A stretch of DNA of 64,000 bases from Bacillota bacterium (GTDB taxonomy: Bacteria > Bacillota > Clostridia > Acetivibrionales > DTU013): positions 1 through 64,000 of the forward strand of contig JAEZMD010000005.1 of the NCBI GenBank assembly GCA_023435745.1. The letters are read 5' to 3'. Both the position numbers and the translations under genes were made by a program. The notes under the pieces are model-generated. The model was not told the DNA's origin and searched no databases. It was given only the letters and a program-made list of their open reading frames with translations. Shown piece by piece: positions 16,905 to 25,373 of the stretch. Within the stretch, counting starts at the first letter, position 1; the number at the start of each line of letters is the position of its first letter.

Positions 16905-17603
16905 GTGAGTAAAAAAGTTCTGATCGTGGATGATGAAAAAAATATAGTAGATATTCTTAAGTACAACTTAAAAAAAGAGGGCTTCGACACAATTGAAGCA
17001 TATGACGGGGAGCAAGCCATTGAGCTTGCTCTCAGTGAGAAACCGGACCTGATTTTGCTGGATGTGATGCTGCCAAAGATGGACGGCTTCACGGTATGCA
17101 GAAAGCTCAGGCAGACTTTGGCCACGCCGATTCTTATGCTTACGGCGAAGGAAGAAGAGGTAGACAAGGTTCTCGGCCTGGAGCTTGGCGCGGATGATTA
17201 TATTACCAAGCCCTTCAGTCAGCGTGAGCTGATGGCGCGTATCAAGGCAAATATCAGAAGGACGTCGCTGGAGGAGGTTGCCGCCACAAAAACCGCTTTT
17301 CTCCAGTGCGGCGATTTGTTTATCGACATTGACAGATATGAGGTGCAGCGGGGTGAAACGCCGATCGAGCTGACACTGAGGGAGTTCGAGCTTGTAAAGT
17401 TTCTTGCAATGCATGCCGGACAGATATTTTCCAGGGAAAACCTGTTGGAAAAGGTTTGGGGATATGAGTATTATGGCGACGTAAGAACTGTCGATGTTAC
17501 AATCCGCAGGGTGAGGGAAAAGCTGGAGAGGGATCCATCCAACTGTGAATATATCATGACCAAGCGGGGAGTCGGTTATTATTTCAGCAGGCAGGACAAG
17601 TAA
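16905..17603 (+). CDS. walR: Response regulator WalR (YycF-type, OmpR family)
   Basis: A 232-residue OmpR/PhoB-type regulator. The receiver domain (1-120) has acidic DD at 9-10, phospho-acceptor D53 in LLDVMLPKMDG, and the TAKEEE and TKPF motifs. The winged helix (about 135-230) includes LTLREFELVKFLA and VWGYEYYGDVRTVDVTIRR. WalR controls cell-wall hydrolases and growth in low-GC Gram-positives. The name rests on the neighbours: a HAMP-PAS histidine kinase, yycH- and yycI-like genes, walJ and rlmH follow. By sequence alone PhoP/PhoB is hard to exclude. The start is GTG behind GAGGGAG. Confidence 0.88.
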   Translation: MSKKVLIVDDEKNIVDILKYNLKKEGFDTIEAYDGEQAIELALSEKPDLILLDVMLPKMDGFTVCRKLRQTLATPILMLTAKEEEVDKVLGLELGADDYITKPFSQRELMARIKANIRRTSLEEVAATKTAFLQCGDLFIDIDRYEVQRGETPIELTLREFELVKFLAMHAGQIFSRENLLEKVWGYEYYGDVRTVDVTIRRVREKLERDPSNCEYIMTKRGVGYYFSRQDK

Positions 17604-17607
17604 AACG

Positions 17608-19386
17608 ATGTTTTTTAATAGTTTGCAATGGAGACTGGTAGGGTTTTTCTGTCTGATTACTGTTTGCCTGATTATACCTACTTGGCTCTTTCTGAACAGC
17701 AGAATTGAAATAAAATACTATGATAACTTTGTGGACAGGATCGAAGAGGGCTTCAGCTATATGACGCCCTCAAACGGTACCATTGATGCGCAAAGTCTCA
17801 GTGAAGCGCTGAAAACGAACGAAAGCGTTTTTCAGACCAATCTTGAATACAGATACTACACGATTACCGATAAAAACGGTGAGATCCTCGATACCAACGA
17901 CACGGAGTTTCAGAATAATCGTTCGGCCGCAGTGAATGCACTTCTGGCCTCTGATAATTATGTCCGGGCATTATCAGGAAAAGAGGATAACAAGAGGATT
18001 CTTGAAAGCTATGGTGATACAAGTTTTTTTGACTATGCCAAACCAATCGGAGAGTATATCGTGTATTTCCGGTACTTTAAGGAGGATTGGGCCGGGATAA
18101 CCCGATATTTCAACGATATTATTTACACCAGTCTGGCAATCGGCATGGTGATTGCTTTCGTTGCCGGGTATTTTCTCTCAAGCACAATAACCGTGCCCCT
18201 TGCCAAGCTGATGAATAAAGCAAGGAGCATAGCGGACGGCGACTTCGGACAGGTGCTTGAGGTGAAGTCGGACGATGAGATCGGCAAGCTGACAGAGACC
18301 TTCAACTATATGGCTGCGAGCATGAAGAACAATATCACCGAGATCTCCAGTGAGAAGGGAAAAATGGAAACCATCCTCAATTATATGACGGATGGGATCA
18401 TCGCATTTAATCTGAAGGGGGAGATCATTCATACAAATCCTGCATCCGACCGGCTTTTGGGTGTGGAGGAAAGGCTGGACAATTTCCGGGATTACTGTAC
18501 CCGTTTTGGCTTCAACTATTGCGTGGAGGATGTGCTTTATCTCCATTCGAAGCAATCCACCGAAATGAATATTGCTGTTAACGGGAAGACCATCAAGGTG
18601 TATTTTGCGATCTTTACCGATTCAAAAAAGAACCCGGAAGGGATTATTGCCGTGCTGCAGGATATTACTGAGCAGCAGAGGCTGGAGAATATGCGCAAGG
18701 AATTTGTGGCAAATGTTTCTCATGAATTGAGGACTCCGCTGACCTCCATCAAGAGCTATTCGGAAACACTGCTGGACGGCGCAATGGAGGACAGGGACAC
18801 GGCAGCGAGGTTCCTTGGCGTTATAAATTCGGAGGCCGACAGGATGACCAGACTGGTCAAAGACCTGCTGCAGCTTTCCAGCCTGGACAATCAGCAGATG
18901 AAGTGGAATTTTGAGCTGATTTCGCTGGAAAATTTGGTTCGAAGCGCCGTTGAAAGAATGGAACTGGAGGCAAAGTCCAAGAGTCAGACGCTCGAATGCT
19001 TTGTGCTTTGTGAGATACCTGATATCCATGGGGATTATGGCCGTCTGGAGCAGGTTGTTTTCAACATTCTGGGCAATGCAATCAAGTATACTCCAAAAAA
19101 TGGGAAGATCACGGTTTATATCGGTAAAATCGTGAATGATGTCTACTTTAAGGTGGCCGACAGCGGAATCGGTATACCGGAGTGTGATCTGAACAGGATT
19201 TTTGAAAGATTTTACAGGGTGGATAAGGCGCGCTCGAGAGAAATGGGTGGTACCGGCCTTGGCCTCTCAATTGCCAAGGAAATTGTTGAGGCGCATTCAG
19301 GGGTGATCACAATCAGCAGTAAGGAGGGCGCTGGAACGGAGGTTACGGTAAGGTTGCCTGTAATCCAGACAAGTGCGGAAAACTGA
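17608..19386 (+). CDS. walK: Sensor histidine kinase WalK (YycG-type)
   Basis: A 592-residue kinase with two membrane helices (about 8-29 and 172-192) around an extracellular domain of about 140 residues. HAMP (193-245) and PAS (about 252-355) domains follow, then a HisKA domain with H372 in VSHELRTPLTS and a HATPase domain with NAIKYTPKNG, DSGIGIPE and GGTGLGLSI. This is the WalK layout. It begins 4 nt after walR. In Bacillus, WalK senses cell-wall status and is restrained by YycH and YycI, whose likely homologues follow. Confidence 0.9.
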   Translation: MFFNSLQWRLVGFFCLITVCLIIPTWLFLNSRIEIKYYDNFVDRIEEGFSYMTPSNGTIDAQSLSEALKTNESVFQTNLEYRYYTITDKNGEILDTNDTEFQNNRSAAVNALLASDNYVRALSGKEDNKRILESYGDTSFFDYAKPIGEYIVYFRYFKEDWAGITRYFNDIIYTSLAIGMVIAFVAGYFLSSTITVPLAKLMNKARSIADGDFGQVLEVKSDDEIGKLTETFNYMAASMKNNITEISSEKGKMETILNYMTDGIIAFNLKGEIIHTNPASDRLLGVEERLDNFRDYCTRFGFNYCVEDVLYLHSKQSTEMNIAVNGKTIKVYFAIFTDSKKNPEGIIAVLQDITEQQRLENMRKEFVANVSHELRTPLTSIKSYSETLLDGAMEDRDTAARFLGVINSEADRMTRLVKDLLQLSSLDNQQMKWNFELISLENLVRSAVERMELEAKSKSQTLECFVLCEIPDIHGDYGRLEQVVFNILGNAIKYTPKNGKITVYIGKIVNDVYFKVADSGIGIPECDLNRIFERFYRVDKARSREMGGTGLGLSIAKEIVEAHSGVITISSKEGAGTEVTVRLPVIQTSAEN

Positions 19387-19427
19387 GTGTTTGCAGGATT
19401 ATTTATGTAATTTTTTCTTAAATGGCT

Positions 19428-19460
19428 TGTAACGATTTTGTAACATCCTTCTAGTATAAT
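19428..19460 (+). promoter_or_regulatory. WalR box and -10 upstream of the 19613 gene
   Basis: TGTAAC-GATTT-TGTAAC (19428-19444) is a perfect WalR consensus (TGTWAH-N5-TGTWAH). TATAAT at 19455-19460 lies 10 bp downstream, so the box overlaps the -35 position, the usual placement for activation by an OmpR-type regulator. Confidence 0.7.
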
Positions 19461-19478
19461 GAAATTACTAAATTTATG

Positions 19479-19564
19479 TTATAACGAGGTCTCGTTGAAA
19501 CTCCGCTGATGAAATAAATTTTTTCTACAAACGAAAAAATTTATTTTGAATTAAGTCGTTATAA
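19479..19564 (+). promoter_or_regulatory. Long AT-rich stem-loop in leader of the 19613 gene
   Basis: A perfect 14-bp inner stem (19512-19525/19533-19546) lies within an outer 9-bp pair (TTATAACGA 19479-19487, TCGTTATAA 19556-19564). It sits between the WalR-box promoter and the start codon. The inner stem is A/T only, with no U tract after it, so termination is doubtful; it could affect mRNA stability or bind a protein. Confidence 0.5.
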
Positions 19565-19612
19565 TGGATTTTGTATAAGGATGAAATATATTAAGGCTTA
19601 AGGGGCAATACA

Positions 19613-20281
19613 ATGTTGAAAAAATTGAGTGCAGTTTTAATAGTTGCAGTGATGTTAGCGGCATTTTCCATGACAGTATTCGCAGGAAGCACAGACGGAT
19701 CTGGAAGTGTCGGTTTCCCTGCCGAGGGAATCGTCGGCGATTCAGCTGCAGACATGCAGAATGTCGCCATGGAGACCGAAGAGGATATCGCAATAAAACG
19801 CTTTGAAAGTGAATACTGGGACACTTTGAAAAAAGGAACGGCATTGGATAACGGCAAATTCATTATGACCATTACCAAGCCTGAAAACGATAAGGATTCG
19901 ACTTATAAAAAGTCTTACATAATTTCCGGAAAATCCGAATACGATGATGTGGTCATCTCGGTAGCAAGACTCAACAGGGAAACAGGCGAATATGAACTTA
20001 TACATAATACAGACGGAGACAGCTCCTGGGGAATCGGCTCGGGCATATTCTCCACAGAGATTTTGCTGGTCGAAGGCGTAAATAATCTTATGGTTGTCTC
20101 TTACAGGGAATCTGAAATGGTTGAGGGGAAAATTCAGTTCAACAGCATAACTGTTGAACTGTTACCTGAATCGATATCTGACAAGGTAACAAGAAAAGTT
20201 GCTGAAATAGGTACAAGCATTGCAAAAGGGATTGAAAAAATTCAATCCGACATTGACATTTTTGGCAGGAAGGGCAAATGA
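19613..20281 (+). CDS. Secreted protein of the wal locus, function unknown
   Basis: A 222-residue protein with a clear signal peptide (about 1-24, ending TVFA). The mature part has a beta-rich central region (about 80-185, YIISGKSEYDDVVISVA to IQFNSITVELL) that looks like a bacterial Ig-like domain, and a charged helical C-terminal tail. I do not recognise a family. It sits between walK and yycH, its stop overlaps the yycH start (ATGA), and a WalR-box promoter precedes it. This suggests a WalR-controlled envelope protein working with YycHI. AAGGGGC precedes the ATG. Confidence 0.8.
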   Translation: MLKKLSAVLIVAVMLAAFSMTVFAGSTDGSGSVGFPAEGIVGDSAADMQNVAMETEEDIAIKRFESEYWDTLKKGTALDNGKFIMTITKPENDKDSTYKKSYIISGKSEYDDVVISVARLNRETGEYELIHNTDGDSSWGIGSGIFSTEILLVEGVNNLMVVSYRESEMVEGKIQFNSITVELLPESISDKVTRKVAEIGTSIAKGIEKIQSDIDIFGRKGK

Positions 20282-21675
20282 AAGAGCGTCTGAAGACGGT
20301 TTGCATAATCATACTTCTTATTGCGGGCATATCACAGGTAGGAATTCTCTGGAGCTATCAAAACCGGGGGACTCCTACCGGTTTTATTTATGGGCTGTTC
20401 GGCCTTGAACAGATAACTCAGATCAGTGATGAAATGCTGCGGGAAAAATTGTTTTTGCCGGACAGGCTGGTTTTATCTGATGGAAGCGGCTCTTACTGGG
20501 TAGTCGCGGATGATGGCAGCAGGTACTCTGCTCTTTGGAACGAGGCAAAACAGGGACTATACCGGATTATTTCAGGGGATGTCGGACTGACAAAGTCCGG
20601 GGACAGCTGGGGCGACGCGATAGCAAAACGGGGAATACTGATTGATTTTGGTTATAACATGAATATGGAGCTTCTGTCATGGTTTTTGGGCGTTGTTGAC
20701 CCGTCGTATGAGATGACTGATATCCGTAAGGTGATGATAAATCGGGATATTACGGATGAGAGTATGAGTATTTTCTATATTTACAGCAGCGATGGCACGG
20801 TCTATAGCTCAAAGAGGATCAGACATGAGGCCGCCGTGAAGCTGGAGGAGAGTATCGTCGCTGTGAGTCAGACCAGCCGTAGCTATACTTCTCTTAAAGG
20901 CGGCGGGATTGCTAAGGAAAATGACGAACCTGATGTGCTTTATGCGGTAGCGCCGAAGTATTGGAGGTATAACAGCTTTTCAATGGAGCCTCCGGCTGTG
21001 TTCGAGCAGGATGAGGAACTGGCTGATATCCTTTTGGGAACTGAAAAGGATCGGTACAACAGGAGCAGGATAAGAGGCAATATTCTACAGTTCAATTATG
21101 GTGACAATGTTTACAGGTATTACGAGGATGGCTATATGACCTACCGCTATCTTGAGGCAGCAGATACATCAGGCAAAGGCCGGGCAGAGAAGGCGCTTCT
21201 TCATGCATATCAATTCATTGCGGAAATATATAATCAGTTTGAGTCATCGGCCGACATTGTGCTGACATCAGTCGAAAAGCTGCCTAGCGGGATATATCGT
21301 TTTGGTTTGGATTATAAGGTTGCCGGGATGCCGGTGAAGGTCAATGTTGAGTCGAAGGACGCCGGTGAATCGAAGGACAGCTCCGGTACCAGGCTTGAAC
21401 ATGCCATCGAGATCCAGGCCGATACGAAGCGGGTGCTGAAATGTGACTGGCTGCTGAAGAAGCTTGAACGAAGCGGCGGCGGCAATTACGATGATCGTTT
21501 CAATTATCTGCTGGAGAGCTCGGGAATGAGTTTCAGGGACTTGAGCATTCAGGATATTTATCCCTGTTATTTCGTCGGCTTTCCATCTGCAGAGCAGCTC
21601 AGACCGGCGCTGCTTATTAAAACGAAGGACCGGAGGGACATATCGGTTGAAATGATCCCCGAAGAAGGAGACTAG
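20278..21675 (+). CDS. yycH: YycH-like WalK regulator
   Basis: A 465-residue protein with one N-terminal membrane helix (about 5-25) and a large extracytoplasmic part. YycH proteins have this topology and adjust WalK activity by contact in the membrane. The assignment rests on position (after walRK, before a yycI-like gene), topology and length; sequence similarity to Bacillus YycH is weak to my eye. It overlaps the upstream stop and ends 3 nt before the next gene, so the set is translationally coupled. Confidence 0.7.
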   Translation: MKERLKTVCIIILLIAGISQVGILWSYQNRGTPTGFIYGLFGLEQITQISDEMLREKLFLPDRLVLSDGSGSYWVVADDGSRYSALWNEAKQGLYRIISGDVGLTKSGDSWGDAIAKRGILIDFGYNMNMELLSWFLGVVDPSYEMTDIRKVMINRDITDESMSIFYIYSSDGTVYSSKRIRHEAAVKLEESIVAVSQTSRSYTSLKGGGIAKENDEPDVLYAVAPKYWRYNSFSMEPPAVFEQDEELADILLGTEKDRYNRSRIRGNILQFNYGDNVYRYYEDGYMTYRYLEAADTSGKGRAEKALLHAYQFIAEIYNQFESSADIVLTSVEKLPSGIYRFGLDYKVAGMPVKVNVESKDAGESKDSSGTRLEHAIEIQADTKRVLKCDWLLKKLERSGGGNYDDRFNYLLESSGMSFRDLSIQDIYPCYFVGFPSAEQLRPALLIKTKDRRDISVEMIPEEGD

Positions 21676-21678
21676 CAT

Positions 21679-22524
21679 ATGGATGTGGCTAAGGCAAAAA
21701 GCGTGGTCATTGCACTGCTGATCGCTTTCAATATTTTTTTACTGGTAAATAATCTGACCTTTGTCAAGGGGCAGGGCGTCCGGAAGGAAACCATCCAAAG
21801 TACCGAAGCTATACTGAAGCAGCGGGGAGTGACGCTGGAATGCAGTATACCCACTACACCCGGCGGGCTGCACAGGCTTAAATATTCTTACAGCAAGCTG
21901 GACAGGCAGGCATTGGCGCAGACTCTATTGGGCAGCGGGTACACTGTCACCGGGCAGGAAGCGTTAAATGTCCAGGGAGTGGCTTCGGTTCGGGATTATG
22001 AGTTTGAGCATGGCGGAAAAAAGCTCCAGTTTATCAGTGATACAGAGTTTATTTATACAGATGATCAGCCGGCGGCTGTTCTTGACGTGGGTAGTGAGGA
22101 AAAGATAAGGAGAGCGGCGCAGCAATTTTTGGAGGAGGCCGGTCTTTTAGAGGGGAAGTATGTCGCCGAAAGCCTGACAAAGGGTCAGGAAGGCAGCGCG
22201 ACGGTGGTTTTCATTGAAAGCTTTGAGGGGTTTCCTGTGTTTGACAATTACGCCTCGGTCACATTGGATCAGAAGGGCGTTCGGCGCCTTGAGTACGGGA
22301 AGGTACACGTAAATGGGTTTACGCAGGAGAGTATTGAACGTTTTGACGCATATCAGGCGTTGCTGGTCAGTTTCAAAATGGGCAGCAATTTGGTCATTAC
22401 CGCTATCGACAGTGGGTACAAGCTGGAGGATTCATCCATGAACGGTGTGGAATCTGTTGAGATGCTGCCCGTGTGGCGTTTCAGGATCAAGGGTCAATCC
22501 GACCCGGAATATCTTTATCCGTAA
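21679..22524 (+). CDS. yycI: YycI-like WalK regulator
   Basis: A 281-residue protein with a single N-terminal membrane helix (VVIALLIAFNIFLLVNNL, about 8-25) and an extracytoplasmic domain. This is the topology and length of YycI, which pairs with YycH to restrain WalK in Bacillus. It starts with ATG 3 nt after yycH, behind GAAGGAG inside the yycH end. Its C-terminal part (LPVWRFRIKG) resembles the two-fold YycI/PepSY-like beta domain. Confidence 0.75.
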   Translation: MDVAKAKSVVIALLIAFNIFLLVNNLTFVKGQGVRKETIQSTEAILKQRGVTLECSIPTTPGGLHRLKYSYSKLDRQALAQTLLGSGYTVTGQEALNVQGVASVRDYEFEHGGKKLQFISDTEFIYTDDQPAAVLDVGSEEKIRRAAQQFLEEAGLLEGKYVAESLTKGQEGSATVVFIESFEGFPVFDNYASVTLDQKGVRRLEYGKVHVNGFTQESIERFDAYQALLVSFKMGSNLVITAIDSGYKLEDSSMNGVESVEMLPVWRFRIKGQSDPEYLYP

Positions 22525-22605
22525 GACCTCGAAGTATGAATAATCACCATAATAACAGGGCGGAATAACGATCATGAACTAATTGTAGTACAAAGTAAAA
22601 AACAG

Positions 22606-22614
22606 TGCTATAAT
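22606..22614 (+). promoter_or_regulatory. Extended -10 promoter of murA
   Basis: TGCTATAAT (TGn-TATAAT) lies 73 bp before the murA start. TTGTAG at 22583-22588 has a long 20-bp spacing. A 9-pair hairpin follows in the leader around 22632-22655 (GCATTTACC with GGTGAATGC). Confidence 0.55.
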
Positions 22615-22686
22615 AAGTGATGGGACACGCCTGCATTTACCATAACCGGTGAATGCCGCCCACCTATACGAAAGAGAAGAAGGCAG

Positions 22687-23955
22687 GTGCACGGGTTGGA
22701 GAAAATCGTTATTCATGGTCAAAAAGCACTGCATGGTGATGTTTTTATAAGCGGCGCCAAAAATGCTGCGGTTGCCGTTGTGCCTGCGGCATTGCTAATT
22801 GAAGGGACATGCAGGATAGAGAACCTGCCGGACATAAGAGATACGCGAGTATTGGAGGATACACTGGTTCAGCTGGGAGCAGTGGTCACCTATGAAGAGA
22901 ATAATACCGTTCTGATCGATTCCAGTAACATCCATTCTTATACGGCATCCTATGATATGATAAAAAGCATGAGAGCATCCTATTATTTACTTGGTGCGCT
23001 GCTTGGCCGCTTTGGAAAAGCGGAGGTTGCTTTGCCCGGCGGCTGTGATTTTGGCTACAGGCCAATGGATCAGCACATCAAGGGGTTTGAGGCTATGGGC
23101 GCGTCGGTCTCCATTGAGCACGGGATGATCAAGCTGAGCGCTGATAAGCTGGTTGGGAGCCAGATTTATCTGGACGTTGTCAGCGTCGGAGCGACTATCA
23201 ATTTGATTTTGGCGGCGGTGAAGGCGGAGGGGACCACGATTATTGAGAATGCGGCAAAAGAGCCGCATATCGTTGATGTTGTAAACTTTTTGAATGCTGC
23301 AGGCGCGAATATTAAGGGAGCCGGAACTGATGTGATCAAGGTGAAGGGCGTTGAGAGGCTGGAAGGCAGTCCTGTTCACTCCATCATACCGGATATGGTC
23401 GAGGCAGGTACGTTTATGATAGCAGCTGCGGCAACAGGCGGTGATGTGACGGTGAAGAATATCATCCCGAAGCATATGGAATCGCTGACGGCCAAGCTGA
23501 TCGAGATGAATGTCAATGTCATAGAGGGTGAGGATTGGATTAGGGTGGTCGGCGGTGATGCGCTCCAGAAGGCGAATATAAAGACGCTGCCCTATCCCGG
23601 TTTTGCGACGGATCTGCATCCTCCGGCAACCGTGCTGTTGTGTCTGGCTAATGGCTGCAGTACAGTATCGGAGGGTATCTGGCCACAAAGATTTCAATAT
23701 GTGGATGAACTGAAAAGGATGGGCGCAAAAATACGTGTGGACGGCAATGTGGCGGTCATAGACGGGCCAACCGCGTTGACGGGAGCACAGGTGAATGCTA
23801 TTGACCTGAGGGCGGGCGCTGCGGTTGTCGTTGCCGGTCTTGCTGCCGAAGGAACCACTGAGGTGGACAACATAAAATACATAGACAGAGGCTACGAAGA
23901 CTTTGTTGGCAAGCTGAGAAGCCTTGGAGCGGATATACGGAGAATCGGGAAATGA
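22687..23955 (+). CDS. murA: UDP-N-acetylglucosamine 1-carboxyvinyltransferase
   Basis: MurA adds enolpyruvate from PEP to UDP-GlcNAc, the first committed step of peptidoglycan synthesis, and is the fosfomycin target. The 422-residue protein has SGAKNAA near the N terminus and the active-site loop LPGGCDFGYRP with C120, so it should be fosfomycin-sensitive. It also has a late QRFQYVDELKRMGA. The start is uncertain: GTG at 22687 sits close behind AGAAGAAGG, while TTG at 22696 would give the family-typical start MEKIVIHG with better spacing. Its place between yycI and walJ puts a cell-wall synthesis gene inside the wal locus, behind its own promoter. Confidence 0.93.
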   Translation: MHGLEKIVIHGQKALHGDVFISGAKNAAVAVVPAALLIEGTCRIENLPDIRDTRVLEDTLVQLGAVVTYEENNTVLIDSSNIHSYTASYDMIKSMRASYYLLGALLGRFGKAEVALPGGCDFGYRPMDQHIKGFEAMGASVSIEHGMIKLSADKLVGSQIYLDVVSVGATINLILAAVKAEGTTIIENAAKEPHIVDVVNFLNAAGANIKGAGTDVIKVKGVERLEGSPVHSIIPDMVEAGTFMIAAAATGGDVTVKNIIPKHMESLTAKLIEMNVNVIEGEDWIRVVGGDALQKANIKTLPYPGFATDLHPPATVLLCLANGCSTVSEGIWPQRFQYVDELKRMGAKIRVDGNVAVIDGPTALTGAQVNAIDLRAGAAVVVAGLAAEGTTEVDNIKYIDRGYEDFVGKLRSLGADIRRIGK

Positions 23956-24052
23956 CAGGACGGGAGAGCATAGGGCAGGAGATTACAAGAGAAGGAGAGT
24001 ACAGGACAGGGAGATGACAGGAGCAGGGGTTGGAAATCAGGAGTCGGGCATA

Positions 24053-24841
24053 ATGAGATTTTGCAGTTTATATAGCGGAAGCAGCGGAAATTCATTATTT
24101 ATCTCGTCGGGCAGTACGAAGCTGCTTGTTGAAGCGGGCCTCAGCGCAAAGAGGATCATAGCGGCATTGGACTCCATAGGGGAAAACCCTGCTGAGATCA
24201 GTGCCATTTTAGTATCTCATGAGCATAGTGACCACACAAAGGGAGCCGGTATCATGTCCCGAAAGTTCAACCTGCCCATATATGCCAGCGAAGGCACCTG
24301 GAGGGCGATGGAGGGTATGATCGGCATTGTTTCAGAGTGCAATAAGGTTGTTTTTTCGTCATATACTCCTTTTCAGATAGGTGAAATTGTCGTGACGCCT
24401 TTTCCAATACCACATGACGCCAATGAGCCTGTGGGCTACAGTTTTTGCGCCTGCGGGAAGAAGGTGACCATTGCGACTGATATAGGGCACATCAGCATGG
24501 AACTGCTATCCAGCTTTGAAGACAGCGATCTGCTGCTGCTGGAGTCAAACCATGATTTGGAGATGCTCAAGGTGGGACCGTACCCCTGGCCGCTGAAAAA
24601 GCGGATTGCCGGTGAGCATGGGCACCTTTCAAATGATGCTGCCGGTGAGGTCATTGCCTATATGGCGCAGAAGGGAACGAAGCAGTTCCTTCTCGGGCAC
24701 TTGAGCAAGGAGAATAATTTCCCGGAGCTGGCCTACCAGACGGTGTGCAATGCGTTGTGCGAAAAATGTCTGCAGGCCGGGACTGACGTTACAGTGGACA
24801 TTGCCCTTCGCGACCGTGTCGGCAGGGTGATCGAGCTGTAG
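24053..24841 (+). CDS. walJ: Metallo-beta-lactamase-fold hydrolase WalJ (YycJ-type)
   Basis: A 262-residue MBL-fold protein beginning MRFCSLYSGSSGNS, the typical YycJ start. It has the metal motif SHEHSDHTKG, a second histidine in PHDANEP, ATDIGHIS, and LGHLSKENN near the C terminus. WalJ/YycJ proteins are MBL-fold nucleases linked to the wal operon and DNA repair. The ATG at 24053 follows CAGGAGTC. The upstream in-frame extension (from 23924) overlaps murA and runs through a purine-rich low-complexity stretch, so I exclude it. Confidence 0.9.
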   Translation: MRFCSLYSGSSGNSLFISSGSTKLLVEAGLSAKRIIAALDSIGENPAEISAILVSHEHSDHTKGAGIMSRKFNLPIYASEGTWRAMEGMIGIVSECNKVVFSSYTPFQIGEIVVTPFPIPHDANEPVGYSFCACGKKVTIATDIGHISMELLSSFEDSDLLLLESNHDLEMLKVGPYPWPLKKRIAGEHGHLSNDAAGEVIAYMAQKGTKQFLLGHLSKENNFPELAYQTVCNALCEKCLQAGTDVTVDIALRDRVGRVIEL

Positions 24842-24887
24842 GGTACAGGTGGGATATAAAACATATGGTGAAGAGTTAGGGAGAGTT

Positions 24888-25367
24888 ATGAAAATTACTG
24901 TCGTCGCTGTAGGAAAGCTGAAGGAGCGTTACCTGAAGGAAGGTATTGCGGAATACGCAAAGCGCCTTTCCCGGTTCTGTGATCTTCAGCTTGTGGAGGT
25001 GGGGGACGAGCAGGCGCCGGATTCTCTTAGTGCGGCTCAGGAAGAGCAGATTAAAAAAAAGGAAGCTGCCGCGATCATGAGCAAGCTGAAAGAGGGCACC
25101 TTTCTCATTGTGCTTGATATAAAGGGGGCGAGGAAAACCTCTGAGGCATTTTCTTCCGACCTGCAGAATTGTTTCACTTCCGGCAGATCCAACATCACAT
25201 TTGTGATCGGCGGCTCCCTTGGCCTTGATGCTGAGTTGGTGCGGAAGGCCGATCTGAAGCTGTCACTTTCCGACATGACCTTTCCCCATCAGCTGACCCG
25301 CCTGATATTGCTGGAGCAGCTATTCCGCGCGTTTAAAATTATGAATGGTGAGACTTATCATAAATAA
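24888..25367 (+). CDS. rlmH: 23S rRNA pseudouridine1915 N3-methyltransferase RlmH
   Basis: RlmH methylates pseudouridine 1915 in helix 69 of 23S rRNA using SAM. The 159-residue product is standard length, starts MKITVVAVGKLKE, and carries the SPOUT features FVIGGSLGL and the C-terminal FPHQLTRLILLEQLFRAFKI with YHK at the end. The ATG at 24888 follows TTAGGGAGAG. In Bacillus it closes the wal locus, as here, but there an htrA-type protease gene precedes it; here the only htrA lies 29 kb away. Confidence 0.95.
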   Translation: MKITVVAVGKLKERYLKEGIAEYAKRLSRFCDLQLVEVGDEQAPDSLSAAQEEQIKKKEAAAIMSKLKEGTFLIVLDIKGARKTSEAFSSDLQNCFTSGRSNITFVIGGSLGLDAELVRKADLKLSLSDMTFPHQLTRLILLEQLFRAFKIMNGETYHK

Positions 25368-25373
25368 ATTCAA

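Noticed and set aside
22987..23697. 236-codon open frame on the - strand
   Set aside because: It is antisense to murA and has no recognisable motif or ribosome site.
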